From NCBI RefSeq assembly GCF_000190475.1, contig NZ_AEWH01000036.1, positions 27,948 to 91,947 on the forward strand: a DNA stretch of 64,000 nt, read 5' to 3'. The translations under genes were made by a program, and so were the position numbers. This document shows positions 55,259 to 64,000 of the stretch, piece by piece (the first letter of the stretch is position 1; each line of letters opens with the position of its first letter). This DNA comes from Ornithinibacillus scapharcae TW25. Lineage in GTDB: Bacteria; Bacillota; Bacilli; Bacillales; Amphibacillaceae. Under the pieces are notes generated by a model. The model did not search any database, was not told where the DNA came from, and saw only the letters and a list, made by a program, of their open reading frames with translations.

Positions 55259-55687
55259 TTATCTCACTAATATAATCCACTGAAATAATGAACCTATAAT
55301 CTTGCCAATAACGACAGCCATCATAAATGTAATTAGTTTATTTTCTAACCTTATTCTTTTTGCTAACAATGGGAATACATTGAGCACCTCTGTTAAAGCT
55401 GCTGCTAGCATTCCATTAAATATGCCATGGAACAAGCCCCATATCACTAACAAGATGACTGGATTACTCCAACTTACATTGGTAAATGATAAATAAGTAC
55501 CCATTAGAGTTCCTAAGATGACACAACCTGTATAAACCTTGACAAGATGTAAGGTTTTCGTCAACTGAATTAACCTTGGTATGATTCCTAATACCGTTAA
55601 AAATGCTACAAAGCCACAACCTACAGCAAGTCCCCAGGCAAAGCCGATCAAGACCTGTGCTAGGTTAATTAGGATATTTTGGATCAT
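55259..55687 (-). CDS. spoVAB: Stage V sporulation protein AB
   Basis: A 142-residue membrane protein with four to five helices, the same length as B. subtilis SpoVAB (about 141). GFAWGLAVGCGFVAFLTVLG and GLFHGIFNGMLAAALTEVLN are characteristic. It overlaps the spoVAA end by 23 bases. In B. subtilis spoVAC, AD, AEb and AEa follow; none is here. Confidence 0.92.
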   Translation of the reverse strand: MIQNILINLAQVLIGFAWGLAVGCGFVAFLTVLGIIPRLIQLTKTLHLVKVYTGCVILGTLMGTYLSFTNVSWSNPVILLVIWGLFHGIFNGMLAAALTEVLNVFPLLAKRIRLENKLITFMMAVVIGKIIGSLFQWIILVR

Positions 55688-56285
55688 TTAATTTATTCTC
55701 ATAAAAATTAACATAATCATCAAGGGACTTCTGATAGTTATATATTTCTACCTCTAATGGACTTGGTTCTTCATTAAACCTTTTCTTAAACCAATGGTTA
55801 AAAAATAGGATCATACCTGCTCCTAATCCAAACGAATACGGAATCTGTATCCACAGTGGATACTTATTCTCCTCCCCTGTCAATAGATAGTGTATTTTTT
55901 GTTGAACCTCCTGCATGCTTACATCGTAATGAAAGTTTATGATGGTCATGGCGGTCCCAGTAAACAATAATAACCACACAAACGCTACTACGAAAATATT
56001 AGATTTTTTATTATGTTTATTTATACGAATAATCGTTTGCTCAGGTCCGATTAACTGAACTTCTATGCCAGGGTATTCCTCTGTTAAATGCTTAATAATA
56101 AGGAAGCTATCGATGATAACCAGTTGTTTATCTTTTTCAGTAATACGATATAGCTTCAGCTCTTCTAATTCCTGAATAACTGTTGGTGCATTGGACGATA
56201 AGTATGCAACATCTTTTAATTTAATTTCCATTGGATGTTGTATTTCTAAAATTCGTTTCATCCTTAAATACAGAATGCCATCCAT
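55665..56285 (-). CDS. spoVAA: Stage V sporulation protein AA
   Basis: A 206-residue protein, equal in length to B. subtilis SpoVAA when started at the ATG at 56285 (site GGGGTGAAC). The cytoplasmic N-terminal domain (about 1-95) folds as two small units in known structures; two membrane helices (about 97-115 and 150-167) follow. It is the first gene of the spoVA operon, directly behind sigF, as in B. subtilis. Confidence 0.92.
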   Translation of the reverse strand: MDGILYLRMKRILEIQHPMEIKLKDVAYLSSNAPTVIQELEELKLYRITEKDKQLVIIDSFLIIKHLTEEYPGIEVQLIGPEQTIIRINKHNKKSNIFVVAFVWLLLFTGTAMTIINFHYDVSMQEVQQKIHYLLTGEENKYPLWIQIPYSFGLGAGMILFFNHWFKKRFNEEPSPLEVEIYNYQKSLDDYVNFYENKLNDPKYPN

Positions 56286-56421
56286 AACGTTCACCCCAGG
56301 TGCTATAATTTTCGGATACTAGTTAGTATTCGTTTAAAACCAGAAATTATTAAAATAGAAAGTGGAAAAGAAATCTGTTGTAAAGTAAGATGTTGTTTCG
56401 TTAAGAATAAAGTCAGCACCA

Positions 56422-56453
56422 AAAACTGCCACGGGAAATCCCGTGACAGTTTT
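56422..56453 (-). terminator. Terminator after sigF
   Basis: A 14-bp stem with one mismatch (AAAACTGCCACGGG with CCCGTGACAGTTTT) and a four-base loop, overlapping the sigF stop codon. On the minus strand it runs into TTTTTGGTGC. It separates the spoIIA operon from spoVA. Confidence 0.85.
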
Positions 56454-57210
56454 ATGGCTCAATTTTATTTTTCATATCGTATAATATTTTCTTTTCTAAT
56501 CGAGAAACTTGGACCTGGGAAATACCCAATCTATCCGCAACCTCTGATTGAGTCTTATCCTTATAATAGCGTAAGTATAGAATTAATCTTTCTCGTTCAT
56601 TTAATCCTCGAATCGCCTCTTCCAAGGACAATTTATCGAACCAATTCGAGTCTTGGTCAGCAATCTGATCTAATAACGTTATTGGGTCACCATCATTTTC
56701 AAATACAGTCTCATGGATAGAATGTGGTGCTTTCGCTGCCTCCTGCGCATGCACAACGTCTTCAGGAGAAATTTCTAATGCTTCCGCTATTTCATTAATA
56801 GTTGGGGACCTGCCAAATTCTTTCGTTAACTCGTCTTTTTTCTTGCGAATTTTATTTCCAACTTCTTTTAATGAACGACTTACTTTAACGCTACCATCGT
56901 CTCTTAAGAACCGCTGTATTTCTCCAATTATCATTGGAACAGCATAGGTGGAAAAGCGTACATCATACGATAGGTCAAATTTATCTATCGATTTTATAAG
57001 ACCTATACTCCCAATCTGAAAAAGATCATCCGGGTCATAGCCTCTATTCAGAAAACGCTGAACTACTGACCATACAAGGCGAATATTACTCTCCACTAGA
57101 AAATCTCGAGCATCTTTATCTCCTTGTTGACTTTTCAGGATATACGACTTCACTTGTTCATCTGTTAATGTCCCACTGCGATTATCTTGCTTTACATTAA
57201 CCATAGGCAT
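56452..57210 (-). CDS. sigF: RNA polymerase sigma-F factor
   Basis: A 252-residue sporulation sigma factor, first to act in the forespore. Region 2 includes LFQIGSIGLIKSIDKFD and VRFSTYAVPMIIGEIQRFLR; region 4 ends in ERLILYLRYYKDKTQSEVAD with the helix-turn-helix ISQVQVSRLEKK. It is held inactive by SpoIIAB. Start at 57210 or two codons later is possible. Third gene of the spoIIA operon. Confidence 0.97.
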   Translation of the reverse strand: MPMVNVKQDNRSGTLTDEQVKSYILKSQQGDKDARDFLVESNIRLVWSVVQRFLNRGYDPDDLFQIGSIGLIKSIDKFDLSYDVRFSTYAVPMIIGEIQRFLRDDGSVKVSRSLKEVGNKIRKKKDELTKEFGRSPTINEIAEALEISPEDVVHAQEAAKAPHSIHETVFENDGDPITLLDQIADQDSNWFDKLSLEEAIRGLNERERLILYLRYYKDKTQSEVADRLGISQVQVSRLEKKILYDMKNKIEP

Positions 57211-57216
57211 ACATCC

Positions 57217-57660
57217 TTAATTATAAACCGTTTTACTTTTAGTTAGCTGTTTTCTCATATATACAGAGGTACCTTCGCCTTGTTTGGAAATAACCTCAAC
57301 CGAATCCATGAAATTCTCTATAATGGTGAAGCCCATTCCAGATCGTTCTAATTCCGGCTTTGAAGTATACAATGGTTGTCTCGCTTCATCAATATCTTCA
57401 ATTCCAATACCATAATCACGTATGGTGAGTTCGATTTCGCCATCATCATGTATTTTGCACGAAATGGAAACCTTATGATCTGGCTCATTATTATAGCCGT
57501 GTATAATCGCATTTGTAACAGCTTCGGAAACAACTGTTTTAATTTCTGTCAATTCTTCCATCGTTGGGTCGAGTTGTGCAACAAAAGAAGCTACTGTTAC
57601 ACGTGCAAATGATTCATTTTGACTGACACTTGAAAACTCGACGTACATCTCATTTCTCAT
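57217..57660 (-). CDS. spoIIAB: Anti-sigma F factor and serine kinase SpoIIAB
   Basis: A 147-residue GHKL-type protein that binds sigma F and phosphorylates SpoIIAA. The N box is [13 protein letters not shown]1 DYGIGIED and G2 [11 protein letters not shown]. Its ATG overlaps the spoIIAA stop by four bases, and sigF follows after six bases. All residues expected for ATP binding are present. Confidence 0.97.
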   Translation of the reverse strand: MRNEMYVEFSSVSQNESFARVTVASFVAQLDPTMEELTEIKTVVSEAVTNAIIHGYNNEPDHKVSISCKIHDDGEIELTIRDYGIGIEDIDEARQPLYTSKPELERSGMGFTIIENFMDSVEVISKQGEGTSVYMRKQLTKSKTVYN

Positions 57661-58010
57661 GAAGCCACCCCCAATGTTTCTAAAGCAAACTCTTCGTTCT
57701 CCTCTAAACGGATAATTTTGAACATACCCGACATCTCAAACAATCGTTTAATTGTATGTGGTATCGAACATACAACCATCTGTCCACCTAATTGCAGAAC
57801 TTCTTTATATCTACCTAGGACTACCCCTAGCCCTGAACTATCCATAAAGCTAACCTGTTCAAGGTTTACAATAACATGTTTTACCGGATTAAGATAAAGC
57901 ATGTCCTTCCATTGATCACGAAGACCTTCAGCTTCATGATGATCTAACTCTCCAGCTAAACGCACAATGAGAACATCCTTTTTCACTTCAAATGTAAACT
58001 CTAGTCCCAT
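57657..58010 (-). CDS. spoIIAA: Anti-anti-sigma factor SpoIIAA
   Basis: A 117-residue STAS-domain protein. Unphosphorylated it displaces sigma F from SpoIIAB. The phosphorylated serine is S58 in [10 protein letters not shown] strong site (AAGGAGG) precedes the ATG, and a near-consensus SigH promoter lies 35-60 bases upstream. Confidence 0.97.
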   Translation of the reverse strand: MGLEFTFEVKKDVLIVRLAGELDHHEAEGLRDQWKDMLYLNPVKHVIVNLEQVSFMDSSGLGVVLGRYKEVLQLGGQMVVCSIPHTIKRLFEMSGMFKIIRLEENEEFALETLGVAS

Positions 58011-58042
58011 GTTAATCCTCCTTACATTCCCTTATGTAAGTA

Positions 58043-58072
58043 AAATTCGTTACTTGATGGGTAAAATCCTTC
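58043..58072 (-). promoter_or_regulatory. SigH-type promoter of spoIIAA-spoIIAB-sigF
   Basis: On the minus strand GAAGGATTT (-35), a 12-base spacer and AACGAATTT (-10) match the SigH consensus (RnAGGAwWW, then RnnGAATww) at every fixed base. It lies between dacF and spoIIAA, as in B. subtilis, where Spo0A also acts. Confidence 0.75.
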
Positions 58073-58115
58073 CTAGAAGACAAAAGAAGAACTATTTCTC
58101 CTAAAGTAGAAACAA

Positions 58116-59297
58116 TCAGTCATTCTTCGACAATTTTTGGATAGAACGTTTAAATAAGGTGAATAATTTTGCCTTTTCTACATCTTGATTTACTACAAGT
58201 GGTGTTTCGGAAATCAATTTATCACCATTTTTGACCTGAAGCATCCCAACCTTGTCACCTTTTTTTAGTGGTAGGTCAACTTCATCAAGTTTGACGGAAG
58301 TAGATAGGTTATCCACAGAATCACCCTTCTTAAACAATGTACTGATAGACTGTGATGCTACTACCTCTATTTTTTTATTTTCAGCTTTTAATAAATCTAA
58401 CTCAGTAATTGGCTGGTTCTTATCAAATAATTTCTTTGTTTCATATGTGTTAAAAGCATAATCTAGTAAATTAGAAACTGAAGAATTTCTTTCTTTCGGT
58501 GTATCTACACCCATTACAACAGCAATTACCCGCATATCACCTTTTTTTGCGGTGGCAGTTAGGCAATATTTTGCTTCATTTGTAAAGCCTGTTTTCAAGC
58601 CATCTACACCTGGATAGAAACGAACTAGCTTATTCGTGTTAACGAGCCAAAATTCATCCTCTGTACCTTTGCGCAAATAATCCTCGTATACAGATGTATA
58701 ATTCGTTATCGATTCATGGCTAAGCAATTCCTTTGCCATCATTGCCATATCATAAGAAGTACTATAATGGTTTTCCGCTGGTAATCCTGTTACATTCTGG
58801 AATTGTGTATTTTCTAATCCTAACTCTTTTACCTTCTTGTTCATTCTTTCAACAAACGCTTCTTCACTACCAGCAATTCTTTCAGCTAAGGCGACACTAG
58901 CATCATTTGCAGATGCAATTGCAATCCCTTTTAGCAGATCATTTACCTTCATCTCTTCTCCTGCTTCCAAGAAGATCTGAGAACCTCCCATAGATGCTGC
59001 ATTTTCACTAATGCGAATAAGTTCATCCTTTTTCAATGAACCTTTCTCGAGTTCTTCCATTATTAATAACAGTGTCATAATTTTGGTCATACTCGCAGGT
59101 GGTAACTTCTCGTGTGCTTGTTTTTCAAACATGATCTTTCCTGTATCTCGTTCAATTAAAATGCCGGATTTAGCATCTGGTGCTAGATCCAATGACTCTT
59201 GCTTTTGTGTCGAATCATTCTCTTCGGCTGCTACCGATATGGTAAATAAAGAAAATGATAACAGTACGATACTAATCATTAGAACATATTTTTTCAT
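58116..59297 (-). CDS. dacF: D-alanyl-D-alanine carboxypeptidase DacF
   Basis: A 393-residue penicillin-binding protein with a signal peptide (about 1-24). Active-site motifs are SMTK (69-72), SAN (in ASANDAS) and KTG (in LKTGFT), with a C-terminal beta-rich domain. It acts on forespore-side cortex cross-linking. Position ahead of spoIIAA identifies it. A possible SigF promoter (TTATA, 15 bases, GGTAATCCTA) lies about 40 bases upstream but is imperfect. Confidence 0.94.
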   Translation of the reverse strand: MKKYVLMISIVLLSFSLFTISVAAEENDSTQKQESLDLAPDAKSGILIERDTGKIMFEKQAHEKLPPASMTKIMTLLLIMEELEKGSLKKDELIRISENAASMGGSQIFLEAGEEMKVNDLLKGIAIASANDASVALAERIAGSEEAFVERMNKKVKELGLENTQFQNVTGLPAENHYSTSYDMAMMAKELLSHESITNYTSVYEDYLRKGTEDEFWLVNTNKLVRFYPGVDGLKTGFTNEAKYCLTATAKKGDMRVIAVVMGVDTPKERNSSVSNLLDYAFNTYETKKLFDKNQPITELDLLKAENKKIEVVASQSISTLFKKGDSVDNLSTSVKLDEVDLPLKKGDKVGMLQVKNGDKLISETPLVVNQDVEKAKLFTLFKRSIQKLSKND

Positions 59298-59394
59298 TTT
59301 GTCTTACCTCCAGCAATCAATATAATTCTAGGATTACCAGATTTAAACAATTATATAAGTCATAATCATTTTAAATGTTTTTTTCATAAAGAAA

Positions 59395-59429
59395 AACGAG
59401 AATGTCCGTCGTAACTAGACATTCTCGTT
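59395..59429 (-). terminator. Terminator after pdp
   Basis: A perfect 12-bp stem (AACGAGAATGTC with GACATTCTCGTT) with an 11-base loop. On the minus strand it continues as TTTCTTTATG. It lies six bases past the pdp stop. Confidence 0.9.
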
Positions 59430-59434
59430 AATGG

Positions 59435-60739
59435 TTATTCGGTAATCATATCATATATTAATGTAGGGGCTTCTACATTCTCTTTTGTAATGACTATACT
59501 GTCTTTTATTAGCTTTACTACTGAGTCAACATTATCAGTGTTTGTGTGCAGTGTTAGGAGGGCTTCTCCTTCTTGCACAGCATCTCCGACTTTTTTATGA
59601 AGCATGATTCCTGCTGCCAAATCTATTTCGGACTCTTTCGTAGCTCTTCCGGCACCTAACATCATTGCTGCAGTGCCAACCCCATCTGCGATTATCGTCT
59701 TAATCGTTCCAGCTTGATCAGCAAGCACTTCAATTTGTTGAGAAGCCTTCGGAAGTAGTTCCACATTATCGACTACTGTAGCATCCCCGCCTTGTGATGC
59801 TAAGAACGTTTTGAAATGCTCTAAAGCTTTGCCATTGGAGAGGTTTTCTTCAAGCATCTTTCTTGCATCCTCAATGGTATTTGCCTTTTCTGCTAATACA
59901 ACCATCTGGCTTCCTAGGACTAGACATAATTCTGTTAAATCTTCTGGACCTTTACCTTGTAATGTATCAATCGCTTCTTTTACTTCCAGTGAATTACCTA
60001 TTGCTAATCCTAATGGTTGACTCATATCTGAAATGACAGCCATCGTATTTCTTCCTACCTGATTACCGATTGAAACCATTGCCTTAGCTAATGCTTTTGC
60101 ATCATCTAAGTCCTTCATGAATGCCCCCGCACCTGTTTTAACATCAAGAACAATTGCATCAGCACCAGAAGCTATCTTTTTACTCATGATAGAACTAGCG
60201 ATTAATGGAATGGAATTAACTGTAGCGGTAACATCACGTAAGCTATATAATTTCTTGTCTGCAGGAGTTAAATTACCTGTTTGGCCAATTACAGAAACTT
60301 TATTTTTGTTAACAAGATCAATAAACTCTTCATTTGTTATTTCCGTATGGAAGCCAGGAACAGATTCTAGTTTATCAATTGTCCCACCAGTATGCCCTAG
60401 ACCACGTCCACTCATCTTCGCGACAGGTGCACCAACCGATGCAACTAAAGGAGCAAGAACTAAGGTAGTTGTATCGCCTACACCACCGGTAGAATGTTTA
60501 TCTACTTTAATTCCGTTTATTTGAGATAAATCAATTTGATCCCCAGATTCCACCATTGTTTTTGTTAGTGTAGCTCTTTCTTTCTCCGTCATATCTTGGA
60601 AGTATATTGCCATTAATAAAGCACTTACTTGGTAATCTGGAATATCTCCTTTTGTATAGCCGTTAATAAAGAAGAAGATTTCCTCTTCGGTTAATTCTTT
60701 TCCATCTCGTTTCTTTTCAATAATGTCATACATTCGCAT
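59435..60739 (-). CDS. pdp: Pyrimidine-nucleoside phosphorylase
   Basis: A 434-residue enzyme splitting uridine, deoxyuridine and thymidine with phosphate. The family signature is [17 protein letters not shown], and [12 protein letters not shown] is the phosphate site. ATG at 60739 is chosen because the preceding GTG lies inside the site AGGAGGTG; the length then matches B. subtilis Pdp. Last gene of deoB-punA-pdp. Confidence 0.96.
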   Translation of the reverse strand: MRMYDIIEKKRDGKELTEEEIFFFINGYTKGDIPDYQVSALLMAIYFQDMTEKERATLTKTMVESGDQIDLSQINGIKVDKHSTGGVGDTTTLVLAPLVASVGAPVAKMSGRGLGHTGGTIDKLESVPGFHTEITNEEFIDLVNKNKVSVIGQTGNLTPADKKLYSLRDVTATVNSIPLIASSIMSKKIASGADAIVLDVKTGAGAFMKDLDDAKALAKAMVSIGNQVGRNTMAVISDMSQPLGLAIGNSLEVKEAIDTLQGKGPEDLTELCLVLGSQMVVLAEKANTIEDARKMLEENLSNGKALEHFKTFLASQGGDATVVDNVELLPKASQQIEVLADQAGTIKTIIADGVGTAAMMLGAGRATKESEIDLAAGIMLHKKVGDAVQEGEALLTLHTNTDNVDSVVKLIKDSIVITKENVEAPTLIYDMITE

Positions 60740-60757
60740 AAAGTGTTGCACCTCCTC

Positions 60758-61582
60758 TTAATTCATTGGTAATGATTGAATGATACGCTTTACTAGTTGC
60801 AAGAAATCTTGTTTGACCTTATCTGTCGTTTCCATAACCTCATCATGTGTTAATGGTTGGTCCAAGATTCCTGCAGCCATATTTGAAATGCAAGATATCC
60901 CAAGTACTCTCATCTTGGCATGATTGGCAACCATAACTTCCGGGACAGTAGACATTCCAACCGCATCCCCACCCCAAATTCGTAGCATGCGAACCTCTGC
61001 TGGCGTTTCGTAAGCTGGCCCTGTGTTCCCAACATATACTCCACGTTGCACGTTAATATTCAACATCTCAGCTGTTTTGATAGCGTAGTTGATATATTCT
61101 TTATCATAAGCTGTTGACATATCTGGGAATCTCGCTCCCATTGCTTCATCATTTGGCCCAATTAATGGACTAGTTCCCATGTTATTAATATGGTCCGTAA
61201 TAATCATCAAATCTCCAGGTTGGAAGGATTCATTAATACCACCTGCAGCGTTCGTTACTATTATTGAGTTAATTCCAAGCTCTTTCATTACTCGAATTGG
61301 GAAGGTTACTTGTTGCATCGTATAGCCTTCATAGAAATGAAAACGCCCTTGCATGGCTAATACAGTTTTGCCTTCTAAATTTCCAATAACAAGTTGGCCT
61401 TTATGACCAGAAACGGTCGATTCAGGAAAATGTGGAATCTCATTATAAGGGATGACCACCGGTTCGTTTATTTCTTCAGCCAACACTCCTAGTCCAGATC
61501 CAAGTACTAATCCTAATTCAGGCATTGTCGCTACTTTGTTTTTAATATAATTACTTGCCTCTTGTATCATTGTGTAATCCAT
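60758..61582 (-). CDS. punA: Purine nucleoside phosphorylase I
   Basis: A 274-residue trimeric-type enzyme for guanosine and inosine nucleosides. LGLVLGSGLG at 23-32 is the phosphate loop, with GRFHFYEGYTMQQVTFPIRV and the TNAAGGINESFQPGDLM stretch. AVGMSTVPEVMVA closes the active site. It lies between deoB and pdp. B. subtilis calls it pupG. Confidence 0.95.
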   Translation of the reverse strand: MDYTMIQEASNYIKNKVATMPELGLVLGSGLGVLAEEINEPVVIPYNEIPHFPESTVSGHKGQLVIGNLEGKTVLAMQGRFHFYEGYTMQQVTFPIRVMKELGINSIIVTNAAGGINESFQPGDLMIITDHINNMGTSPLIGPNDEAMGARFPDMSTAYDKEYINYAIKTAEMLNINVQRGVYVGNTGPAYETPAEVRMLRIWGGDAVGMSTVPEVMVANHAKMRVLGISCISNMAAGILDQPLTHDEVMETTDKVKQDFLQLVKRIIQSLPMN

Positions 61583-61597
61583 TATTCTAATCCCCCA

Positions 61598-62773
61598 TTA
61601 AATCTCATTTAGAAAACTCTTACCATGTTTTGGTAGCTCAACACCGAAGTTATCAGCAATTGTAGCACCAATATCTGCAAATGTTTCACGGATAGGTAAT
61701 TCTTTTCCTTCGTCAATTCCTTTGTAATAAACAAGTAATGGAACATATTCACGCGTATGGTCTGTTCCATGATGAACCGGGTCATTTCCATGGTCCGCTG
61801 TAATGATTAACAAATCATCAGATTTCAACTTCTCTAGTACTTCCGGAAGTCTTGCATCATAAGCTTCAAGAGCCTCACCATAACCTTGTGGGTCACGACG
61901 GTGTCCGTACTTCGCATCGAAATCAACCAAATTCAAGAAACTGATCCCATGAAAGTCCATATCAAGCGTTTCAACTAGTTTTGTCATACCGTCATCATTG
62001 TCTTTAGTACGAAGTGATTTCGTCACACCTTCACCATCATAAATATCAGAAATCTTACCAATGGCAATAACATCGAACTTCGCGTCTGCTAATGTATTCA
62101 TAACTGTTTTCCCAAAAGGTTTAAGTGCATAATCATGACGGTTAGACGTACGTTCAAATGCCCCTGGTTCTCCAATAAATGGTCGTGCAATGACTCTTCC
62201 TACCATATATTTCTCGTCTAACGTTAGTTCTCTTGCAATTTCACAAATACGGTATTGCTCTTCAATTGGAACAATTTCCTCATGAGCGGCAATTTGTAAA
62301 ACAGAATCTGCAGATGTATACACGATTAATGAACCCGTTTCCATATGTTCTTTTCCGAGTTCATCCAAAATCTCTGTTCCAGATGCAGGTTTATTTCCAA
62401 TTACCTTTCTCCCGGTACGACTTTCTAATTCCTGAATTAATTCAGCAGGGAAACCATCTGGGAATGTTTGGAATGGTTGTGTAATATGAAGCCCCATTAT
62501 TTCCCAATGCCCTGTCATGGTATCTTTTCCATTTGAAGCTTCTTGCATTTTAGTAAAGTGTGCCATCGGTTTTGCCGATTTTTCAATACCTTTTAATTCT
62601 TTAATATTACTTAATCCTAAAGCACCCATATTAGGCATCTTCAATCCATTCATATGCTCAGCAATATGACCTAGGGTATCTGCGCCTTTATCATTAAATT
62701 GCTCCGCATCTGGGGCCTCTCCTATCCCAACCGAATCCATTACTACTAAAAAAACACGATTAAATTTACTCAT
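61598..62773 (-). CDS. deoB: Phosphopentomutase
   Basis: A 391-residue manganese enzyme interconverting ribose-1- and ribose-5-phosphate (and the deoxy forms). It belongs to the alkaline phosphatase superfamily: metal-site motifs are [14 protein letters not shown] (11-24), [10 protein letters not shown] (phosphorylated threonine) and [10 protein letters not shown] strong site (AGGAGG) precedes the ATG. First of deoB-punA-pdp. B. subtilis calls it drm. Confidence 0.96.
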   Translation of the reverse strand: MSKFNRVFLVVMDSVGIGEAPDAEQFNDKGADTLGHIAEHMNGLKMPNMGALGLSNIKELKGIEKSAKPMAHFTKMQEASNGKDTMTGHWEIMGLHITQPFQTFPDGFPAELIQELESRTGRKVIGNKPASGTEILDELGKEHMETGSLIVYTSADSVLQIAAHEEIVPIEEQYRICEIARELTLDEKYMVGRVIARPFIGEPGAFERTSNRHDYALKPFGKTVMNTLADAKFDVIAIGKISDIYDGEGVTKSLRTKDNDDGMTKLVETLDMDFHGISFLNLVDFDAKYGHRRDPQGYGEALEAYDARLPEVLEKLKSDDLLIITADHGNDPVHHGTDHTREYVPLLVYYKGIDEGKELPIRETFADIGATIADNFGVELPKHGKSFLNEI

Positions 62774-62878
62774 AGTAATATATACCTCCTAAAACTTATA
62801 GTGCGTTAAATCTTATGTTTATATGTTCTAAAATTTGTGTTGTAGGATGTCAGACAACTTAAATCAAAAAAGAAAAAC

Positions 62879-63769
62879 CTATGCACGCGGATGAAAAGAT
62901 TTATACATATCTTTTAATCTTGTTTTTGTGACATGTGTATAGATTTGAGTAGTAGATATATCCGAATGTCCTAACATTTCTTGCACAGCTCTTAAATCTG
63001 CTCCATTTTCTAACAAATGGGTTGCAAAAGAATGTCTTAAGGTATGTGGTGTTATATCTTTTGTTATATTAGCCTCATTTGCTAATTTTTTTAGGATTTT
63101 CCAAAATCCCTGTCTTGTCATAGGACGTCCATGCTGATTTAAAAACAAAACATGTTCTTCTTTATTCTTTTTTAATAGATTTTGCCGAGCATATTTCAAG
63201 TAGTCTTCAACTGCCTTTTGCGCGACATCACCTAGTGGTACAATTCTTTCTTTTGCCCCCTTACCAAAACAACGAACAAAGCCCATCGTCAGGTGAAGGT
63301 CATTAGTTTTCAAGGTTACTAGCTCACTTACACGTAACCCAGTTGCATAAATTAGTTCTAACATTGCCTTATTCCGAATACTCAGTGGTGTATCCGCTTT
63401 AATTTCTAATAACTTGTCTACCTCATCAATAGACAAAACATCCGGTAGCTTACGTTCTTTCTTAGGTGTTTCAATATGTAATGTTGCATCATGATTGACA
63501 AGATCTTCACGTAATAAAAAATGATGGAACTGTCGAAGTGAAGAAATAGTCCGAGCAATTGTAGAGGATGATTTCCCTGAATCCTTCAAATTGTATAAGT
63601 AGCTCACAATATCAGACCTGGTAACCTCATTCCAAGATACTCGTTCATTCGTCTTAAGATGATCAATATACGAACTGATATCCCTCTTATAAGATTTCAA
63701 CGTATTATCAGACAATCCCCGTTCTACTTGCAGAAAATGAAAAAAGTCATTGTAAGCATGAATTAACAT
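62879..63769 (-). CDS. xerD: Site-specific tyrosine recombinase XerD
   Basis: A 296-residue recombinase that with XerC resolves chromosome dimers at dif. Catalytic residues are R146 (TGLRVSEL), K170, H242 and R245 (HTLRHSFA), H268 (LGHSD) and Y277 (IYTHV), all intact. Its start is three bases past yqzK. B. subtilis calls it ripX. A long-distance role in the adjacent genes is not implied. Confidence 0.96.
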   Translation of the reverse strand: MLIHAYNDFFHFLQVERGLSDNTLKSYKRDISSYIDHLKTNERVSWNEVTRSDIVSYLYNLKDSGKSSSTIARTISSLRQFHHFLLREDLVNHDATLHIETPKKERKLPDVLSIDEVDKLLEIKADTPLSIRNKAMLELIYATGLRVSELVTLKTNDLHLTMGFVRCFGKGAKERIVPLGDVAQKAVEDYLKYARQNLLKKNKEEHVLFLNQHGRPMTRQGFWKILKKLANEANITKDITPHTLRHSFATHLLENGADLRAVQEMLGHSDISTTQIYTHVTKTRLKDMYKSFHPRA

Positions 63770-63772
63770 TCT

Positions 63773-63984
63773 CTACTCCCCTAATCGAAAAAAGATGTTT
63801 AATCGTTCTATAAAACTTTGTTCTTCATTATTAAATACTTTAACAGATGGACCTTCTGGTGAATCGTAACGATGAAATTGTTCATATTCTGAATGCATAA
63901 CTTGAATTCCAAAGTAGAATAAAAATGTACAAGCTACAAAAATAGACAAATAACCTTAACTGTATCCCATACCATCTTTCTCAT
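63773..63984 (-). pseudogene. yqzK: YqzK, DUF4227 membrane protein, frameshifted
   Basis: The ATG at 63984 follows AAAGGAG. It reads MRKMVWDTVKVICLFL and then stops. In the next frame the sequence continues ACTFLFYFGIQVMHSEYEQF, with HRYDSPEG following, to a stop at 63773, which is the expected DUF4227 pattern of one membrane helix plus a short acidic tail. One extra T in the run at 63938-63942 restores a single frame of about 70 residues. The gene lies upstream of xerD as in B. subtilis. Function unknown. Confidence 0.75.
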
Positions 63985-64000
63985 ATGGCATTTCTCCTTT

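Overview
The window is a 64 kb stretch of chromosome from a low-GC, endospore-forming member of the Bacillaceae. Gene order follows the Bacillus subtilis segment from ypjA/qcrC to xerD/yqzK closely. The individual proteins look like those of the Oceanobacillus/Virgibacillus group; that genus-level guess is inference only. Almost every gene is on the minus strand, so transcription runs from high to low coordinates. The plus-strand exceptions are the gene tail at the left edge, ansA, fer and a tiny yjcZ-type gene. I see no phage, transposon, CRISPR array, rRNA or tRNA.

Layout from left to right. (1) 1-4.5 kb: a YitT-like tail, a YugP-like protease, a strongly shortened YpjB-like protein, YpjA, and the ypiF-qcrABC menaquinol:cytochrome c reductase operon. 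(2) 4.6-10 kb: aroC-aroB-aroA-ypiA-ypiB, with the tyrA/hisC/trp/aroH genes of the B. subtilis supraoperon absent. (3) 10-14.7 kb: cheR, ndk, hepS-menG-hepT (menaquinone side chain and ring methylation), the TRAP gene mtrB without its usual partner folE, and the HU gene hbs. (4) 15-22.7 kb: spoIVA, yphF, yphE, spoVIF, gpsA, der, and the poorly characterised yphA-YIEGIA-capping subunit operon. (5) 22.8-28.7 kb: ypfD, cmk, motI, the sleB-ypeB germination pair and prsW. (6) 28.8-38 kb: ansA, a luciferase-like oxidoreductase, bdr, gudB, mecB, ypbB-recQ-ypbD plus a small membrane protein, and fer. (7) 38-39.4 kb: a cobalamin riboswitch in front of a DUF4430 lipoprotein and an ECF S component. (8) 39.4-46.3 kb: resABC, resDE and rluB (cytochrome c maturation and its regulators). 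(9) 46.4-50.2 kb: dacB-spmA-spmB and scpA-scpB. (10) 50.4-53.6 kb: yjcZ-like, ribT without the riboflavin operon, a tiny ORF, an M50-like peptidase, ppiB and lysA. (11) 53.7-59.3 kb: a reduced spoVA operon (only AA, AB and AF), spoIIAA-spoIIAB-sigF, and dacF. (12) 59.4-64 kb: deoB-punA-pdp (nucleoside catabolism), xerD and yqzK.

How the genes work together: a large share serves sporulation and germination (SigF and its regulators, SpoIVA coat base, SpmA/B, DacB/DacF, SpoVA, SleB/YpeB, SpoVIF, YIEGIA). A second theme is menaquinone-linked respiration: QcrABC, HepS/T, MenG and the Res cytochrome c maturation and signalling genes.

Main points for a second look: three genes (DUF4430 lipoprotein, resB, yqzK) are each broken by one missing base in a homopolymer run; a B12-controlled uptake unit occupies the place of ribU; the spoVA operon lacks spoVAC, AD, AEb and AEa; TRAP is kept without a local trp operon; and the uncharacterised YphA-YIEGIA-capping trio is intact.
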